This document shows positions 46,037 to 56,345 of a stretch of DNA of 64,000 bases, piece after piece. Every line of letters starts with the position of its first letter. Position 1 is the first letter of the stretch. The stretch is from an uncultured Pelagibacteraceae bacterium (GTDB lineage: Bacteria > Pseudomonadota > Alphaproteobacteria > Pelagibacterales > Pelagibacteraceae), in the NCBI GenBank assembly GCA_902537845.1, contig CACBDC010000002.1:1-64000 (forward strand). Direction: 5' to 3'. A program made the position numbers and the translations under genes. Below the pieces are notes generated by a model. The model had not been told where the DNA came from. It ran no database searches and was given only the letters and a program-made list of their open reading frames with translations.

Positions 46037-47677
46037 ATGCAAAAAAAGAAATTCCTAATTTTGAGAAATTACACTATCGAACCCGTATTCAATGAAATTG
46101 AGGATAAATTTCAAAATAAAGGTATAAAGGCGAAATTTGATTATTCAAGCTACGACTCAGCACTACCTGAACTCCTAAGGATGACTTCAAAAAAATTAAA
46201 AGAATATGATGGAATTTTAATTTTTTTATCATTCGAAAGCTTTGTATCAAATATTCATAAAAAAAAAATTAAGGACTCATTTTTACTTTTTAAAAACTTA
46301 ATAGAAGAAATTTCAAAGCAGCTTAGAGTAAATAAAATAGAAAATATTAATTGGTTTATTTTATCTCATCAAAAATTCATTACCCATAAAATCAACAATA
46401 ACAAGGTACAAAGTCAAATCTTAAAGCTCAAAAAAAAGATTCTTAATTTTTATGATTTTAGAAGTGAAATTCTTAAATTTCACTCTACGAAAAATATATT
46501 CGATCTAAGATATTGGAAAAGCTCAATGTTTCCTTTTAGCGGTTTAGGTTTAAGAATTGCTTCAAATATTATTTTTATAAAATTACAATTAATTTTAAGA
46601 AGTAAATATAAATTATTAATCCTTGATGCTGATAATACTTTGTGGAATGGGATAATTGATGAGGCGGGATACAAAAATATAAACTTCAAGAATAATTTAT
46701 TAAAAATAAATTATTTAATTTTTCAAAAAAAAATCAAGGAATTAAAAAAAAAGGGTATCATTCTTTGTTTATGCACCAAAAATGACATTGTCTCTATCAG
46801 AAATGTTTTCAATTATCATAAAAGGAAAATGAAACTTAAATTAAATGATTTTCTGATAATAAAAGCAAATTGGGATGATAAATATAAAAATATTTTAGAA
46901 ATTCATAAAAAATTAAACCTTTCTCCAGAAAATAGTTTGTTCATTGATGACTCAAATTTTGAAATTGAAAGTATTAATTCAATGATTCCTACAATTGATA
47001 CACAAAATATTCTTGAATTTGAAAATTATTTTAAAAATATAGATAAAATATTATTACCAGAAAATATTAAATTCACTAAGGAAGACGCGCTAAGAGAAAA
47101 ACTTTATGAAGATGAATTTAAAAGATCAACAGTAAAAGAAAAACATAAAAATTTTAACAAATATATAAAAAGCCTAAACATTGTTCTCGAAATCAAAAAA
47201 AATTCAATAAAAAATCTTACAAGGCTTGCACAGCTTTCGCAAAGAACAAATCAATTTAATTCTAGTGCAATTAGATATGATGAAAAAAACTTAAGAAAGC
47301 TTCTTAAAAATAAAAGCAATTCAATTTATCAATGCTCCGCTAAAGATAAATTTGGTAATTACGGAATTATTGGCTTAATAATTGCAGAAAATAAAAACGA
47401 AAAAATAATAATAAAAAGTTTTGCAATGAGCTGTAGAGCCTTGGGTAGAGAAATTGAAATTAATTTCTTTAATTTTGTCATTAAATCTTTATTAAGAAAT
47501 TTCAATAAGGAAGTGGCAATTTTATTCAAAAAAACCAATAAAAATAAATTAGTAGAGGATTTTCTAAAAAAAAATTGTAAAAGGGGATTGAATTGGAAAA
47601 AAGAAATATTTTTTTATCCAAAAATATCAGATTCTAATAAGAGAGTTAAATTGATTAAAATAAATAATGAAAAATAA
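46037..47677 (+). CDS. FkbH-like protein (HAD-IIIC phosphatase with acyltransferase-like C-terminus)
   Basis: 546 residues in the FkbH architecture. The N-terminal region (about 1-185) resembles the SGNH-like part; the HAD-IIIC domain has nucleophile D197 in LLILDADNTLWNGIIDE and SLFIDDSNFEIESI; the C-terminal GNAT-like part includes NQFNSSAIRYDE and FAMSCRALGREIEINFF. Characterised FkbH proteins load a glyceryl group from 1,3-bisphosphoglycerate onto an acyl carrier protein. An ACP gene overlaps the 3' end by 11 bases, which fits. Very A-rich coding. Confidence 0.9.
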   Translation: MQKKKFLILRNYTIEPVFNEIEDKFQNKGIKAKFDYSSYDSALPELLRMTSKKLKEYDGILIFLSFESFVSNIHKKKIKDSFLLFKNLIEEISKQLRVNKIENINWFILSHQKFITHKINNNKVQSQILKLKKKILNFYDFRSEILKFHSTKNIFDLRYWKSSMFPFSGLGLRIASNIIFIKLQLILRSKYKLLILDADNTLWNGIIDEAGYKNINFKNNLLKINYLIFQKKIKELKKKGIILCLCTKNDIVSIRNVFNYHKRKMKLKLNDFLIIKANWDDKYKNILEIHKKLNLSPENSLFIDDSNFEIESINSMIPTIDTQNILEFENYFKNIDKILLPENIKFTKEDALREKLYEDEFKRSTVKEKHKNFNKYIKSLNIVLEIKKNSIKNLTRLAQLSQRTNQFNSSAIRYDEKNLRKLLKNKSNSIYQCSAKDKFGNYGIIGLIIAENKNEKIIIKSFAMSCRALGREIEINFFNFVIKSLLRNFNKEVAILFKKTNKNKLVEDFLKKNCKRGLNWKKEIFFYPKISDSNKRVKLIKINNEK

Positions 47678-47912
47678 AGAGGAAATTTTAAAAAAAATAA
47701 GTCCAATATTTATAAAAATTTTCAAAAATAAAAAGTTGAGGATTAAATTCAATTCATCCGCTAAAAATATTAAAAATTGGGACTCACTCGCTCATATAAA
47801 TATAATTTTAAATATTGAGCGAATGTTTAAAATAAAATTTAAAGTATCAGAGATAGCTGAACTAAAAAATGTAGGAGAAATGGTAGATCTTATTTTAAAG
47901 AAAAAAAAATAA
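47667..47912 (+). CDS. Acyl carrier protein
   Basis: 81 residues. The phosphopantetheine site is Ser40 in NWDSLAHINIILNIERMF, matching the DSL motif, followed by the ACP helix II-III pattern (KFKVSEIAELKNVGEMVDLIL). Unusually Lys-rich for an ACP, as expected with such A-rich DNA. It overlaps the FkbH-like gene by 11 bases, so it is most likely the dedicated carrier for that enzyme, not the fatty-acid ACP. Confidence 0.9.
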   Translation: MKNKEEILKKISPIFIKIFKNKKLRIKFNSSAKNIKNWDSLAHINIILNIERMFKIKFKVSEIAELKNVGEMVDLILKKKK

Positions 47913-47923
47913 CTTAGACCTTT

Positions 47924-48727
47924 ATGATTAATTCTTTAATTAAAAAAGATGCTAGATTAAAATTTTTTTATTCAAATGTATCTAATTCATTTAACCATCA
48001 ACAAAAAAAATTATATAAAAAAATTGATAAATTTTTAAATATTTATTGCAAATATCATAAATTAAGCCACAAGAAAATTTTAAATTTATATTTTAATTTT
48101 TTAAAATCGTACTCTAAAGATTGTGAAAATTTTGTAAAAACAAAAAAATACCCTCATAGATTAAATAAAAGATTAAAGAAAGTAGATAGAATTTCGTATG
48201 AACTTGCATTGATAATTTCCTGTTTAGTAACTAATCACAGATTTGGCATTATGGAACAAATTTCTAAAATAAAAATATCGAAGAATTGTTTATTTGTGGG
48301 AGTGGGAACAGGGCTCGAAATTTTTATTTTAAAAGAAAAACTAAAATATTATTTAGCTTATGACCCTGGATCATCAAATTTTATTTTCAATATAATAAAA
48401 AAGAAAAATTTCAGAAAAAAAAATTATAACTTTTCAATTAAAAACTTAGATACAATTTTTGCAATCGAATTTTTAGAACATTTGTCAAAGCCTTTCGAGT
48501 TTCTAAAAAATATATTCTTTAGTATGAAAAAAGGCTCAAAGTTAATCTGTACTACAGCTAAAAATATTCCCCAATTTGACCACCTGTTTAATTTTCATTC
48601 TCAAAAATCATTCGAGAACAGAGTTAAAAGGATAGGATTTAAAATATTATTTAAAAAAATATTATTACATAGGGATGATTTTCAAAAAATAGGTTCTGAT
48701 AACGTTTTTTATATTTTGAAAAAATAA
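47924..48727 (+). CDS. Class I SAM-dependent methyltransferase
   Basis: 267 residues. A Lys-rich N-terminal helical region (to about 120) is followed by a Rossmann core with the SAM motif CLFVGVGTGLEIF, the acidic strand YLAYDPGSS, and the post-II block TIFAIEFLEHLSKPFEFL. The target is unknown; position after FkbH and ACP suggests O-methylation of the ACP-bound or transferred group, or of a sugar. Last gene before tRNA-Ser, 11 bases after the ACP gene. Confidence 0.82.
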   Translation: MINSLIKKDARLKFFYSNVSNSFNHQQKKLYKKIDKFLNIYCKYHKLSHKKILNLYFNFLKSYSKDCENFVKTKKYPHRLNKRLKKVDRISYELALIISCLVTNHRFGIMEQISKIKISKNCLFVGVGTGLEIFILKEKLKYYLAYDPGSSNFIFNIIKKKNFRKKNYNFSIKNLDTIFAIEFLEHLSKPFEFLKNIFFSMKKGSKLICTTAKNIPQFDHLFNFHSQKSFENRVKRIGFKILFKKILLHRDDFQKIGSDNVFYILKK

Positions 48728-48741
48728 ATTTATTTAAACAC

Positions 48742-48831
48742 TGGCGGAGAGAGAGGGATTCGAACCCTCGAAACGGTTTCCCGTTTACACGCTTTCCAAG
48801 CGTGCGCCTTCAACCACTCGGCCACCTCTCC
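48742..48831 (-). tRNA. tRNA-Ser (GGA), CCA encoded
   Basis: 90-nt cloverleaf with the long class II variable arm. Acceptor GGAGAGG pairs with TCTCTCC. The D arm keeps GTGG, the anticodon loop TTGGAAA gives GGA, the variable arm is AAACGGGAAACCGTTT, the T arm GAGGG-TTCGAAT-CCCTC, then G73 and CCA. All standard tertiary bases are present. Its first G is also the last base of the TAG stop of the upstream glycosyltransferase gene. Confidence 0.97.
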
Positions 48832-49853
48832 TATTTGAAATCATCGATAAGTTTTATAAATTTTTCAATGTATTCTTTGTAAGTTGGAAGTTTGTTTTTT
48901 TTCATGTCTTTTTGAATCTTTTTATAGTTTTTCTTAATACTGTTTAAAGTTCCTAAAAAACTCAAAAAATTTCTTTTTGTAACAAATATTCCCTTTTTGT
49001 CTCCAATTACATGTTTTATTTCGTTAAAAATAACAACGGGTCTCCTTCTGGCTAAAGCTTCTAATAATACCATTGGATGACCCTCGGTAAATGAAGGTAA
49101 AATAAAGATATTATGATCATCATAGTATTTGATTAATTTAGTTTTATTACTTTGTGTGGGAAGAACCTTTATATTACTTTGATTTATCTTATGTGAGCTT
49201 CCTTGTTCAGCCCCAATGATTGTTAAGGAAATATCCCTTTTATTTTTGATTAATTCAGACAGCGCATAAATTCCCTTCTCAACTCTTAATCTTCCTACGT
49301 ACAATAATTTGAAATTTTTAATTTCTATATTCTTGGGTTGCCTTAGCCAAACAGAGTCTAATTGAGAAGGATTAATAATTTTTCCTTTTTTTCCTTTAAG
49401 AATGTAATCTCTGCAACTAATTAAGTTTGAAACAGCAGCAACAAGACTAAACATAAAATGATAAATTAAAGGACCAATTCTACCAAGGATGGCTCTATAT
49501 TCGCCGTAACCATCGCTTCTTAAGTATACTATGGGTTTTCGACCAAGAATTTTTATAAACAAAGCTATTAGAAATGTATAGGGGGATATTGAGATTATCA
49601 AAAATTTGGTATCTGTGTTTTTTGAAGCAATTTTTACTTCTGATAAATATGAAAAAATATTACTGAATATTTTTATTCTTTTTATCTTTATCTCATGAGA
49701 TCTCTTTTTAAATGATTTCCTGCCAAAAAGATTGACTTCAAATTTTTTATTTAACCCTTCTGGAGTAGATTTTAAATCTAAATTATCACAATAATATTTA
49801 TCATCGTCTATTGAAATACTCTCATTAGAAAAAATAAATAGTTTTTTTTTCAT
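48831..49853 (-). CDS. Glycosyltransferase family 4-like protein
   Basis: 340 residues in GT-B layout. The C-terminal half has [33 protein letters not shown] and the donor-binding [27 protein letters not shown]. The N-terminal half starts [13 protein letters not shown]. Sugar and acceptor are unknown. The ATG shares a base with the lepA stop, so it rides on the lepA transcript. The stop TAG gives its G to tRNA-Ser. Confidence 0.88.
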   Translation of the reverse strand: MKKKLFIFSNESISIDDDKYYCDNLDLKSTPEGLNKKFEVNLFGRKSFKKRSHEIKIKRIKIFSNIFSYLSEVKIASKNTDTKFLIISISPYTFLIALFIKILGRKPIVYLRSDGYGEYRAILGRIGPLIYHFMFSLVAAVSNLISCRDYILKGKKGKIINPSQLDSVWLRQPKNIEIKNFKLLYVGRLRVEKGIYALSELIKNKRDISLTIIGAEQGSSHKINQSNIKVLPTQSNKTKLIKYYDDHNIFILPSFTEGHPMVLLEALARRRPVVIFNEIKHVIGDKKGIFVTKRNFLSFLGTLNSIKKNYKKIQKDMKKNKLPTYKEYIEKFIKLIDDFK

Positions 49854-51661
49854 TATGTGTCTTTATTTATTTTTAAAACTCCAATAAAGGCCTCTTGGGG
49901 AATTTCAACTTTACCAAACTGTTTTGACCTAGCTTTACCTCTTTTTTGTTTTTCTAAAAGTTTTCTTTTTCGGTCGGTGGCGCCTCCTCCATGAATTTTG
50001 GTTAACACATCCTTTTTGAACCCTTTAATTGACTCTCTAGCAATAATTTTGCCCCCGATTGCTGCTTGAACTGGTATCATAAAATTATGTCTCGGTATTA
50101 AATCTTTTAATTTTTCACAAACTTGTCTTCCGGTAGACTGAGCAAAATCTTTGTGGATAATCATTGCTAAAGCGTCTACTGGTTCAGCATTAACCAAAAT
50201 TCCAAGTTTGACTAAATCCCCCTCCCTATATCCAGAAATCTCATAATCAAAGCTAGCATAACCACTTGAAATAGATTTTAATTTATCATTAAAATCAAAT
50301 ACTACTTCGTTCAACGGTAGATCATAAGATAAAACTGCTCTTTTTCCTGAGTAACTTAAGTTAGTTTGAATTCCTCTTTTATCCTGACAAATTTTTATAA
50401 TGGATCCTAAGTATTCATCAGGAGTAATGATAGTAGATTTGATCCAAGGTTCCTCTATTTTATCTATTTGAGATGGATCAGGCATATTTGATGGATTTTG
50501 CAAATCTAAAATCTCACCCTTTGTTTTGTGTACTTTATAAATAACTCCGGGAGTAGTTGTAATAAGATTAACGGCAAATTCTCTTTCAAGTCTCTCGGTA
50601 ATTATCTCTAAGTGCAATAAACCTAAAAATCCACACCTAAAACCTAATCCTAAAGCGCTAGAAGACTCAGGTTCATACGAAAAACTTGCATCATTAAGTT
50701 TTAATTTTGCTAAACCATCTTTAAGTTTTTGATACTCTGAACTATCTACCGGAAACAACCCACAAAATACAACAGGTTTACTTGGTTTAAAACCGGGAAG
50801 TGGTTTTTCAATAGGATCGCTTGCATCGCAAATAGTGTCTCCAACTTTTGTTTCTGAAAGAGATTTTATACCTGTAATTATAAATCCAATTTCACCTGAG
50901 CTTAACTCCTCAATATCATTTGGTTTGGGTGTAAAGACACCCACTTTTTCAATTACATATTCTTGGGCATTAGACATTAATTTTATTTTCATATTTTTTC
51001 TTAGTTTACCGTTGATGACTCTGATAAGAATAACCACGCCAAGATAGCTGTCATACCAACTATCTACTAGTAAACATTTTAATTTTTCACCCACAGCCCC
51101 ATTTGGAGGAGGTAGTTTATTAATAATTGCCTCCAAGATATCGTCTATTCCCTCTCCTGTTTTTCCAGAACAAGAAATAGCATTAGTTGTTTCTATGCCC
51201 ACAACGTCCTCGATTTCTTTTTTTGTTTTTTCAATGTCTGAAGCCGGTAAATCTATTTTGTTTAAGATTGGTATAACTTCATGATTAATTTCTAAAGCTT
51301 GGTACACATTTGCTAAAGTTTGAGCTTCTACACCTTGAGTACTATCTACGATTAAAAGTGATCCTTCGCACGCTGATAAAGATCGACTTACTTCATAACC
51401 AAAATCTACATGACCAGGAGTATCGATAATATTTAATAAATAATCTTTACCATCTTTTGATTTATAATTAAGTTTCACTGTTTGTGCTTTAATTGTAATT
51501 CCTCTTTCTCTCTCAATATCCATAGAGTCAAGAACTTGCTGCTTCATTTCACGATCTGAAAGTCCTCCACATTTATGAATGATACGATCAGCAATTGTTG
51601 ATTTGCCATGATCAATATGCGCAATTATCGAGAAATTACGTATTCTTTTTATATCTGACAT
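49853..51661 (-). CDS. lepA: Elongation factor 4 (LepA)
   Basis: Ribosome-associated GTPase linked to initiation and back-translocation under stress. The 602 residues match LepA: G1 [16 protein letters not shown]3 [17 protein letters not shown]4 NKIDLP, then the LepA-specific C-terminal segment ([20 protein letters not shown]). TAATG overlap with the pheT stop. Confidence 0.98.
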   Translation of the reverse strand: MSDIKRIRNFSIIAHIDHGKSTIADRIIHKCGGLSDREMKQQVLDSMDIERERGITIKAQTVKLNYKSKDGKDYLLNIIDTPGHVDFGYEVSRSLSACEGSLLIVDSTQGVEAQTLANVYQALEINHEVIPILNKIDLPASDIEKTKKEIEDVVGIETTNAISCSGKTGEGIDDILEAIINKLPPPNGAVGEKLKCLLVDSWYDSYLGVVILIRVINGKLRKNMKIKLMSNAQEYVIEKVGVFTPKPNDIEELSSGEIGFIITGIKSLSETKVGDTICDASDPIEKPLPGFKPSKPVVFCGLFPVDSSEYQKLKDGLAKLKLNDASFSYEPESSSALGLGFRCGFLGLLHLEIITERLEREFAVNLITTTPGVIYKVHKTKGEILDLQNPSNMPDPSQIDKIEEPWIKSTIITPDEYLGSIIKICQDKRGIQTNLSYSGKRAVLSYDLPLNEVVFDFNDKLKSISSGYASFDYEISGYREGDLVKLGILVNAEPVDALAMIIHKDFAQSTGRQVCEKLKDLIPRHNFMIPVQAAIGGKIIARESIKGFKKDVLTKIHGGGATDRKRKLLEKQKRGKARSKQFGKVEIPQEAFIGVLKINKDT

Positions 51662-54063
51662 TAGGACCTAATTGTAGCGCCAGTTTTCTTACTAACTGTA
51701 TCAATAATTCTTTTGCTGATTTCGTCTAAATCATTTTCCGTTAAAGTTTTATCGATAGCTTGTAAGGTAACATTAATTGCAACTGACTTTTTATCTTTTG
51801 GAATATTTTCTCCTTCGTAAACATCAAAAGTTGATACTTTTTGTATAAGGTCAGTGTCCACTTCTCTTATTATTTTTTCAAGAGTCCCAATTTTAAAGAT
51901 GTTATCAATAATGAAAGCAAAATCTCTTTGAGATTTCTGAAAATCTGAGGCTTGAAAACTTTTTTTACTTTGTCTTAATTTTTTATTTGGTTCAGGGATA
52001 TTTTTCAAAAAAATTTCAAAACCAAAAATATTTTTATCCTTATAATCTAAGTTTTTTATAATTGCAGGGTGTATTTCTCCAAAATAAGCTAAATGGGGTC
52101 CTTTTTCTGATTTTAAAGTTACTGATCCTGATCTTCCAGGGTGATAACTGTTCTTTGTATTGTCGCTTATAAATAGATTTTTTTCTTCAATTCCGAGCTC
52201 AACAAGAGTTTTTATGGCATCACTTTTAATATCAAAAACATCTACGTCTCTCTCCTTGTCCAGCCAGCTCTTTCTATTAACTTTTCCACACTTCAAACCT
52301 CCAACTACAATTTGTTGTTCGCCTGGATTTTTTCCAAAAAATGTTGGGCCTATTTCAAATAAAGACAGATCTTCGTATCCTCTATCCTGATTTTTTTTAA
52401 GGTAAATTGCTATATTAGAGAAAATCGAACGTCTTAAAACATTTAGATCAGAAGAAATAGGATTTAATATCGGAATTTCTTTTTCACCTTTAGAAAACTG
52501 TTTATCAATTTTTGAGTCTGTAAAAGACCATGTGACTATTTCCATATAGCCTTTCGAAGCTAAAGATCTTTGCGATAGATGAAAAAGTTTTTGCTTGAAG
52601 TTTAAAGTATCTTGAGTTCTAGATTTGTTTGGGCTAACTAATTTAATATTTTTAAATCCTTTGATCCTAATTAGTTCCTCGATTAAATCTTCATCCAAAC
52701 TTATATCTGGTCTCCAACTTGGGACTTCAACTTTAATAGAACTTTGATTTTTTTTACATTTGAATCCTAATGATGTCAAAATTTTACTAACTTCATTAGC
52801 TGTAATTGGAATACCAATTAGTTTCTCAAATTTTTCAACTTGAAAATTTATTATTTTATTTTTTTGGTTAATCTTCCCGGTAATTTGAAACTTACTTGCC
52901 TTCCCTCCACAAATTTTTAAAATTAGTTCAGTCGCGTGCTCTAAACCCTCTTTAATCGAGTTAGGATCAATCCCTCTTTCAAATCTATATTTAGCATCGG
53001 TATTTATATTAAGAACTTTAGCTGTTTTTCTTATTGATGATGGATTAAAATAAGCCGCTTCTAAAAGTATATTTTTTGTTTCTAACTCAGTAGAGGTAGT
53101 TGTTCCTCCAATAATTCCTCCTAAACCAAGAACACCAGATTTATCAGAGATTACGCACATTCCTTTTTTTAACTTATAAATTTTATTATCTAATGCTTCA
53201 AATGCTTCACCTTCTTTTGCATTTCTTACTATAATCTCTTTATTTATCTTATCAGCGTCGTAAGCATGTAATGGTCTATTTAAATCAAACATTACATAAT
53301 TGGTTATATCCACCACAGCGGAGATAGGCTTTAAACCTAATGCGATTAGTTTATTTTTAAGCCACTCAGGACTTTCCCTGTTAGAAATATTTTTTATATA
53401 ACAGCTCCCAAATGTATCACAACCTTGGTTTTTTTCTTTAGTAATTGATGTTTTAATTTGGTGTTTTGTATCTTGTTTAATACTTTTTCTTTTAGCTTGT
53501 ATTAATTTTCCAATTCCTGCTGAAGAAAGATCTCTTGCAATTCCTCTGATGCCTAAGCAATCGGCGCGGTTAGGGGTTATAGAAATATCTATAGATTTTT
53601 GTAAACCGCTTTTAAAGTAGCTTTTTCCTAACTCTTTCTCCTTGTTTCGAATTTCAATTATCCCATCGTTTTCGCTAGATAAATTTAATTCACTTTCAGA
53701 ACAGAGCATACCTCTAGACTCAACACCTCTAATTTTAGCAATTTTTAATTCAAAATTTGTTTTGGGTATAATTGCACCTGGAGGAGCATAAATTGTAATG
53801 AGACCTTCTCTAACATTAGGTGCGCCACAAACAACTTTTAAAATCTCTTTGCCTCCGATTGTTACCTCGCAGACTTTTAGTTTATCAGCATTAGGATGTT
53901 TTTCTACTTTTAAGACTTTTGCAATTTTAAATTTACCCATCTCTCCAGAGTTTTCTTTTAATCCTTCTACTTCGAGACCAATGTTTGTAAGCTTATCAAT
54001 AATTTCACTCTCCTTAGCTGATGTTTTGAGGTGCTCTTTAAGCCAAGGGATTGTAATAATCAT
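51661..54063 (-). CDS. pheT: Phenylalanyl-tRNA synthetase beta subunit
   Basis: Large subunit with editing and tRNA binding. The 800 residues run from the N-terminal EMAP/tRNA-binding-like domain ([25 protein letters not shown]) through the B3/B4 editing region ([44 protein letters not shown]) to the C-terminal ferredoxin-like anticodon-binding domain. Start overlaps pheS as ATGA, ensuring balanced synthesis. Confidence 0.98.
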   Translation of the reverse strand: MIITIPWLKEHLKTSAKESEIIDKLTNIGLEVEGLKENSGEMGKFKIAKVLKVEKHPNADKLKVCEVTIGGKEILKVVCGAPNVREGLITIYAPPGAIIPKTNFELKIAKIRGVESRGMLCSESELNLSSENDGIIEIRNKEKELGKSYFKSGLQKSIDISITPNRADCLGIRGIARDLSSAGIGKLIQAKRKSIKQDTKHQIKTSITKEKNQGCDTFGSCYIKNISNRESPEWLKNKLIALGLKPISAVVDITNYVMFDLNRPLHAYDADKINKEIIVRNAKEGEAFEALDNKIYKLKKGMCVISDKSGVLGLGGIIGGTTTSTELETKNILLEAAYFNPSSIRKTAKVLNINTDAKYRFERGIDPNSIKEGLEHATELILKICGGKASKFQITGKINQKNKIINFQVEKFEKLIGIPITANEVSKILTSLGFKCKKNQSSIKVEVPSWRPDISLDEDLIEELIRIKGFKNIKLVSPNKSRTQDTLNFKQKLFHLSQRSLASKGYMEIVTWSFTDSKIDKQFSKGEKEIPILNPISSDLNVLRRSIFSNIAIYLKKNQDRGYEDLSLFEIGPTFFGKNPGEQQIVVGGLKCGKVNRKSWLDKERDVDVFDIKSDAIKTLVELGIEEKNLFISDNTKNSYHPGRSGSVTLKSEKGPHLAYFGEIHPAIIKNLDYKDKNIFGFEIFLKNIPEPNKKLRQSKKSFQASDFQKSQRDFAFIIDNIFKIGTLEKIIREVDTDLIQKVSTFDVYEGENIPKDKKSVAINVTLQAIDKTLTENDLDEISKRIIDTVSKKTGATIRS

Positions 54064-55127
54064 TTGCTTAACCCTCTATAATTTGTTGGGACATCTAAAG
54101 GATCGAATCCAAAATGACTTAACCATCTATAGTCAGCTTCAAAAAAAGCTCTTAGGTCGTGTATTCCATATTTTAACATTGCCAACCGGTCAATACCTAT
54201 ACCAAAAGCGAATCCTTGATATTTTTTTGAATCTATTTTCACATTTTTTAAAACATTAGGATGAACCATTCCGCAACCTAATACTTCCAACCATTTATTG
54301 CCTTCTCCAATTATAATTTTTCCTTTTTCAACTTTATATCCGATATCAACTTCAGCTGACGGTTCTGTAAAAGGAAAATGACTTGGTCTAAACCTCATTT
54401 TTACATTTTTAACCTCAAAAAATTCTTTTATAAAATAATCAAGACAACCCTTAAGATGTCCCATCGTAATACCCTTGTCTATGTGAAGTCCTTCAAGTTG
54501 ATGAAACATTGGGGCATGTGTCTGATCACTGTCACATCTATAAGTTCTTCCTGGAACGATTATTTTAAAAGGTGGTTTACTTGATAACATTGTTCTAATT
54601 TGAACTGGTGATGTATGTGTTCTTAACAATAATTTTTTATTTTCCTCTAAGTAAAAAGTGTCGTGCATGTCTCTAGCGGGATGTTCTTCTGGAGTATTTA
54701 ATGCTGTAAAATTATTGTACTCCGTCTCAACATCAGGCCCCTCTGCAACTGAAAAACCTATTTCTGAAAAAATTGAGGATATTTCATCGATGACTTGTGA
54801 CACTGGGTGAATTTTTCCTTGTCGATCAGGTCTAATCGGTAAAGTAACATCAACTTTTTCATTTTTAAGTTTTTCGTTTATTTCGAGCGTTTCTATCTCG
54901 ATATTTTTTTGCTCTAACTGATTAGTTAGATCGTCTTTTATTCTATTAAGACTTGAGGCAAATTCTTTTCTTTTTTCAGGATCTAATGAACCCATAGATT
55001 TGAACTGAAGAGTAATTTGACCATTTTTTCCAAAAAATTCGGTTTTAATACTTTGGAGATCATCCTTTGTTTTAACGGAATCTATCTTTGCATTAAAAAC
55101 AGAACTTATTTTATCTAAATCGCTCAT
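54060..55127 (-). CDS. pheS: Phenylalanyl-tRNA synthetase alpha subunit
   Basis: Catalytic class II subunit; charges tRNA-Phe with phenylalanine. The 355 residues show the N-terminal coiled coil and motif 2/3 regions: [49 protein letters not shown] and the C-terminal [18 protein letters not shown]. It lies 48 bases after rplT. No obvious attenuator hairpin or Phe-rich leader is visible in that gap. Confidence 0.98.
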   Translation of the reverse strand: MSDLDKISSVFNAKIDSVKTKDDLQSIKTEFFGKNGQITLQFKSMGSLDPEKRKEFASSLNRIKDDLTNQLEQKNIEIETLEINEKLKNEKVDVTLPIRPDRQGKIHPVSQVIDEISSIFSEIGFSVAEGPDVETEYNNFTALNTPEEHPARDMHDTFYLEENKKLLLRTHTSPVQIRTMLSSKPPFKIIVPGRTYRCDSDQTHAPMFHQLEGLHIDKGITMGHLKGCLDYFIKEFFEVKNVKMRFRPSHFPFTEPSAEVDIGYKVEKGKIIIGEGNKWLEVLGCGMVHPNVLKNVKIDSKKYQGFAFGIGIDRLAMLKYGIHDLRAFFEADYRWLSHFGFDPLDVPTNYRGLSK

Positions 55128-55175
55128 TAGGATATTGATTTTTTATATTAAGTTGAGATTAAATCAAAGGCCCTT

Positions 55176-55532
55176 TTAAGCTAGGGAGGATTGAACCTTT
55201 TTAACCACTGATTTAAAGACTTCGGGATTATTATAAGCAAGCTCTGCTAGAACTTTTCTATCTAGCTTGATTTTTGATTTAGCTAGACCATTTATAAATT
55301 TAGCATACGTAAGCCCTTCAGCTCTTACTCCGGCATTAATTCTTTGAATCCATAAAGATCTAAATTCTCTTTTTTTTGCTTTCCTATCTCGGTAAGCATA
55401 TTGCATTGCTTTTTCCATTGCTTGACGAGCAATTCTAATTGTATTTTTTCTTCTTCCTCTTTGGCCTTTGACTGATTTTAAAACCTTGTTATGTTTTGCT
55501 CTACTAATTACACCTCGTTTTGTTCTAGCCAT
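55176..55532 (-). CDS. rplT: 50S ribosomal protein L20
   Basis: 118 residues of L20 ([56 protein letters not shown]). Assembly protein; in E. coli it also represses its own operon. One base separates it from rpmI. Confidence 0.98.
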   Translation of the reverse strand: MARTKRGVISRAKHNKVLKSVKGQRGRRKNTIRIARQAMEKAMQYAYRDRKAKKREFRSLWIQRINAGVRAEGLTYAKFINGLAKSKIKLDRKVLAELAYNNPEVFKSVVKKVQSSLA

Positions 55533-55533
55533 A

Positions 55534-55740
55534 TTATCCTCTTAAGTTGTATGGCATATACGATTTGACAATTTTGGTGTCTTGCTTAGTCATTATTGTA
55601 GTGCCCCTTTGTTTTCTAATTTGTGAATTTGTTCTTTTTATCATTCCGTGTCTTTTACCAGCTTGAGGCATTTTTATTTTACCTGAGGCAGTAAATCTAA
55701 ATCTTTTTTTTGCTGAGCTTTTTGTTTTTAGTTTTGGCAT
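55534..55740 (-). CDS. rpmI: 50S ribosomal protein L35
   Basis: 68 residues matching L35: [20 protein letters not shown], then [24 protein letters not shown]. It lies between infC (59-base gap holding a predicted promoter) and rplT (1-base gap), the universal order. Confidence 0.98.
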   Translation of the reverse strand: MPKLKTKSSAKKRFRFTASGKIKMPQAGKRHGMIKRTNSQIRKQRGTTIMTKQDTKIVKSYMPYNLRG

Positions 55741-55752
55741 AAATATTCCGGC

Positions 55753-55781
55753 TTTATATAGGCATTAATTAATCTTTACAA
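55753..55781 (-). promoter_or_regulatory. Predicted sigma70-type promoter of rpmI-rplT
   Basis: In the 59-base gap after infC, minus-strand TTGTAA (55781-55776) is followed after 17 bases by TATAAA (55758-55753), 12 bases before the rpmI ATG. The -10 matches 5 of 6 and the -35 4 of 6 consensus positions. It would allow L35/L20 synthesis separate from thrS-infC. The short leader leaves no room for the long L20 operator known in E. coli. Confidence 0.5.
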
Positions 55782-55799
55782 GATGCTATTATTGGCTAT

Positions 55800-56345
55800 T
55801 TACAGAGGTTGAATTATCATGACCATTTGACGACCTTCGAATTTTGGTTGGCTTTCTACTTTGGCTATCTCTTTCGTCTCCTCTATAATTTTATTCATTA
55901 AGTCTTTACCAAGCTCAGTATGTTGCATTTCTCTACCTTTAAATTTTACTGTAAATTTTACTTTATTACCTTTTGAAATAAATTTTTTAGCATTTTTAAT
56001 CTTAAAATTATAATCATGAGCTTCTGTACCCGGCCTTAGTTTTATTTCTTTCAAAGATACAATTTTTTGTTTTTTCTTTGCTTGATTAGCTTTTTTTTGC
56101 AAATCATACTTATATTTTCCCATATCCATTATTTTGCAAACAGGTGGATTAGCGTTAGGAGAAATTTCAATTAAATCTAAACCCTCTTGTTTTGCTAGTT
56201 CAATCGCTTTCTTTAACGGCATAGCTCCAAGATTTCCACCATCGCTTCCAATTACTTGAACGTCTAAAGCTCTAATTCTCTCATTAGCTTTTGGACCTTG
56301 AGGTTTGCTTCGTCTTTGAAAATAATTGGGTTTAAAGTTTGACAC
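55800..56345 (-). CDS. infC: Translation initiation factor IF-3
   Basis: 181 residues. The N-domain has PKANERIRALDVQVIGSDGGNLGAM, the linker KKKQKIVSLKEIKLRPGT, and the C-domain NFKIKNAKKFISKGNKVKFTVKFKGREM. The start codon is GTG at 56345, placed directly after the thrS TAA (TAAGTG). infC often uses a rare start (AUU in E. coli) so that IF-3 can repress itself; GTG here is milder. Proofreading of initiator tRNA is its role. Confidence 0.96.
   Translation of the reverse strand: MSNFKPNYFQRRSKPQGPKANERIRALDVQVIGSDGGNLGAMPLKKAIELAKQEGLDLIEISPNANPPVCKIMDMGKYKYDLQKKANQAKKKQKIVSLKEIKLRPGTEAHDYNFKIKNAKKFISKGNKVKFTVKFKGREMQHTELGKDLMNKIIEETKEIAKVESQPKFEGRQMVMIIQPL

Noticed and set aside
53798-54259. 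153-aa plus-strand ORF opposite pheT/pheS
   Set aside because: Lies wholly antisense to two well-supported synthetase genes; the product is low-complexity shadow translation with no family signature.
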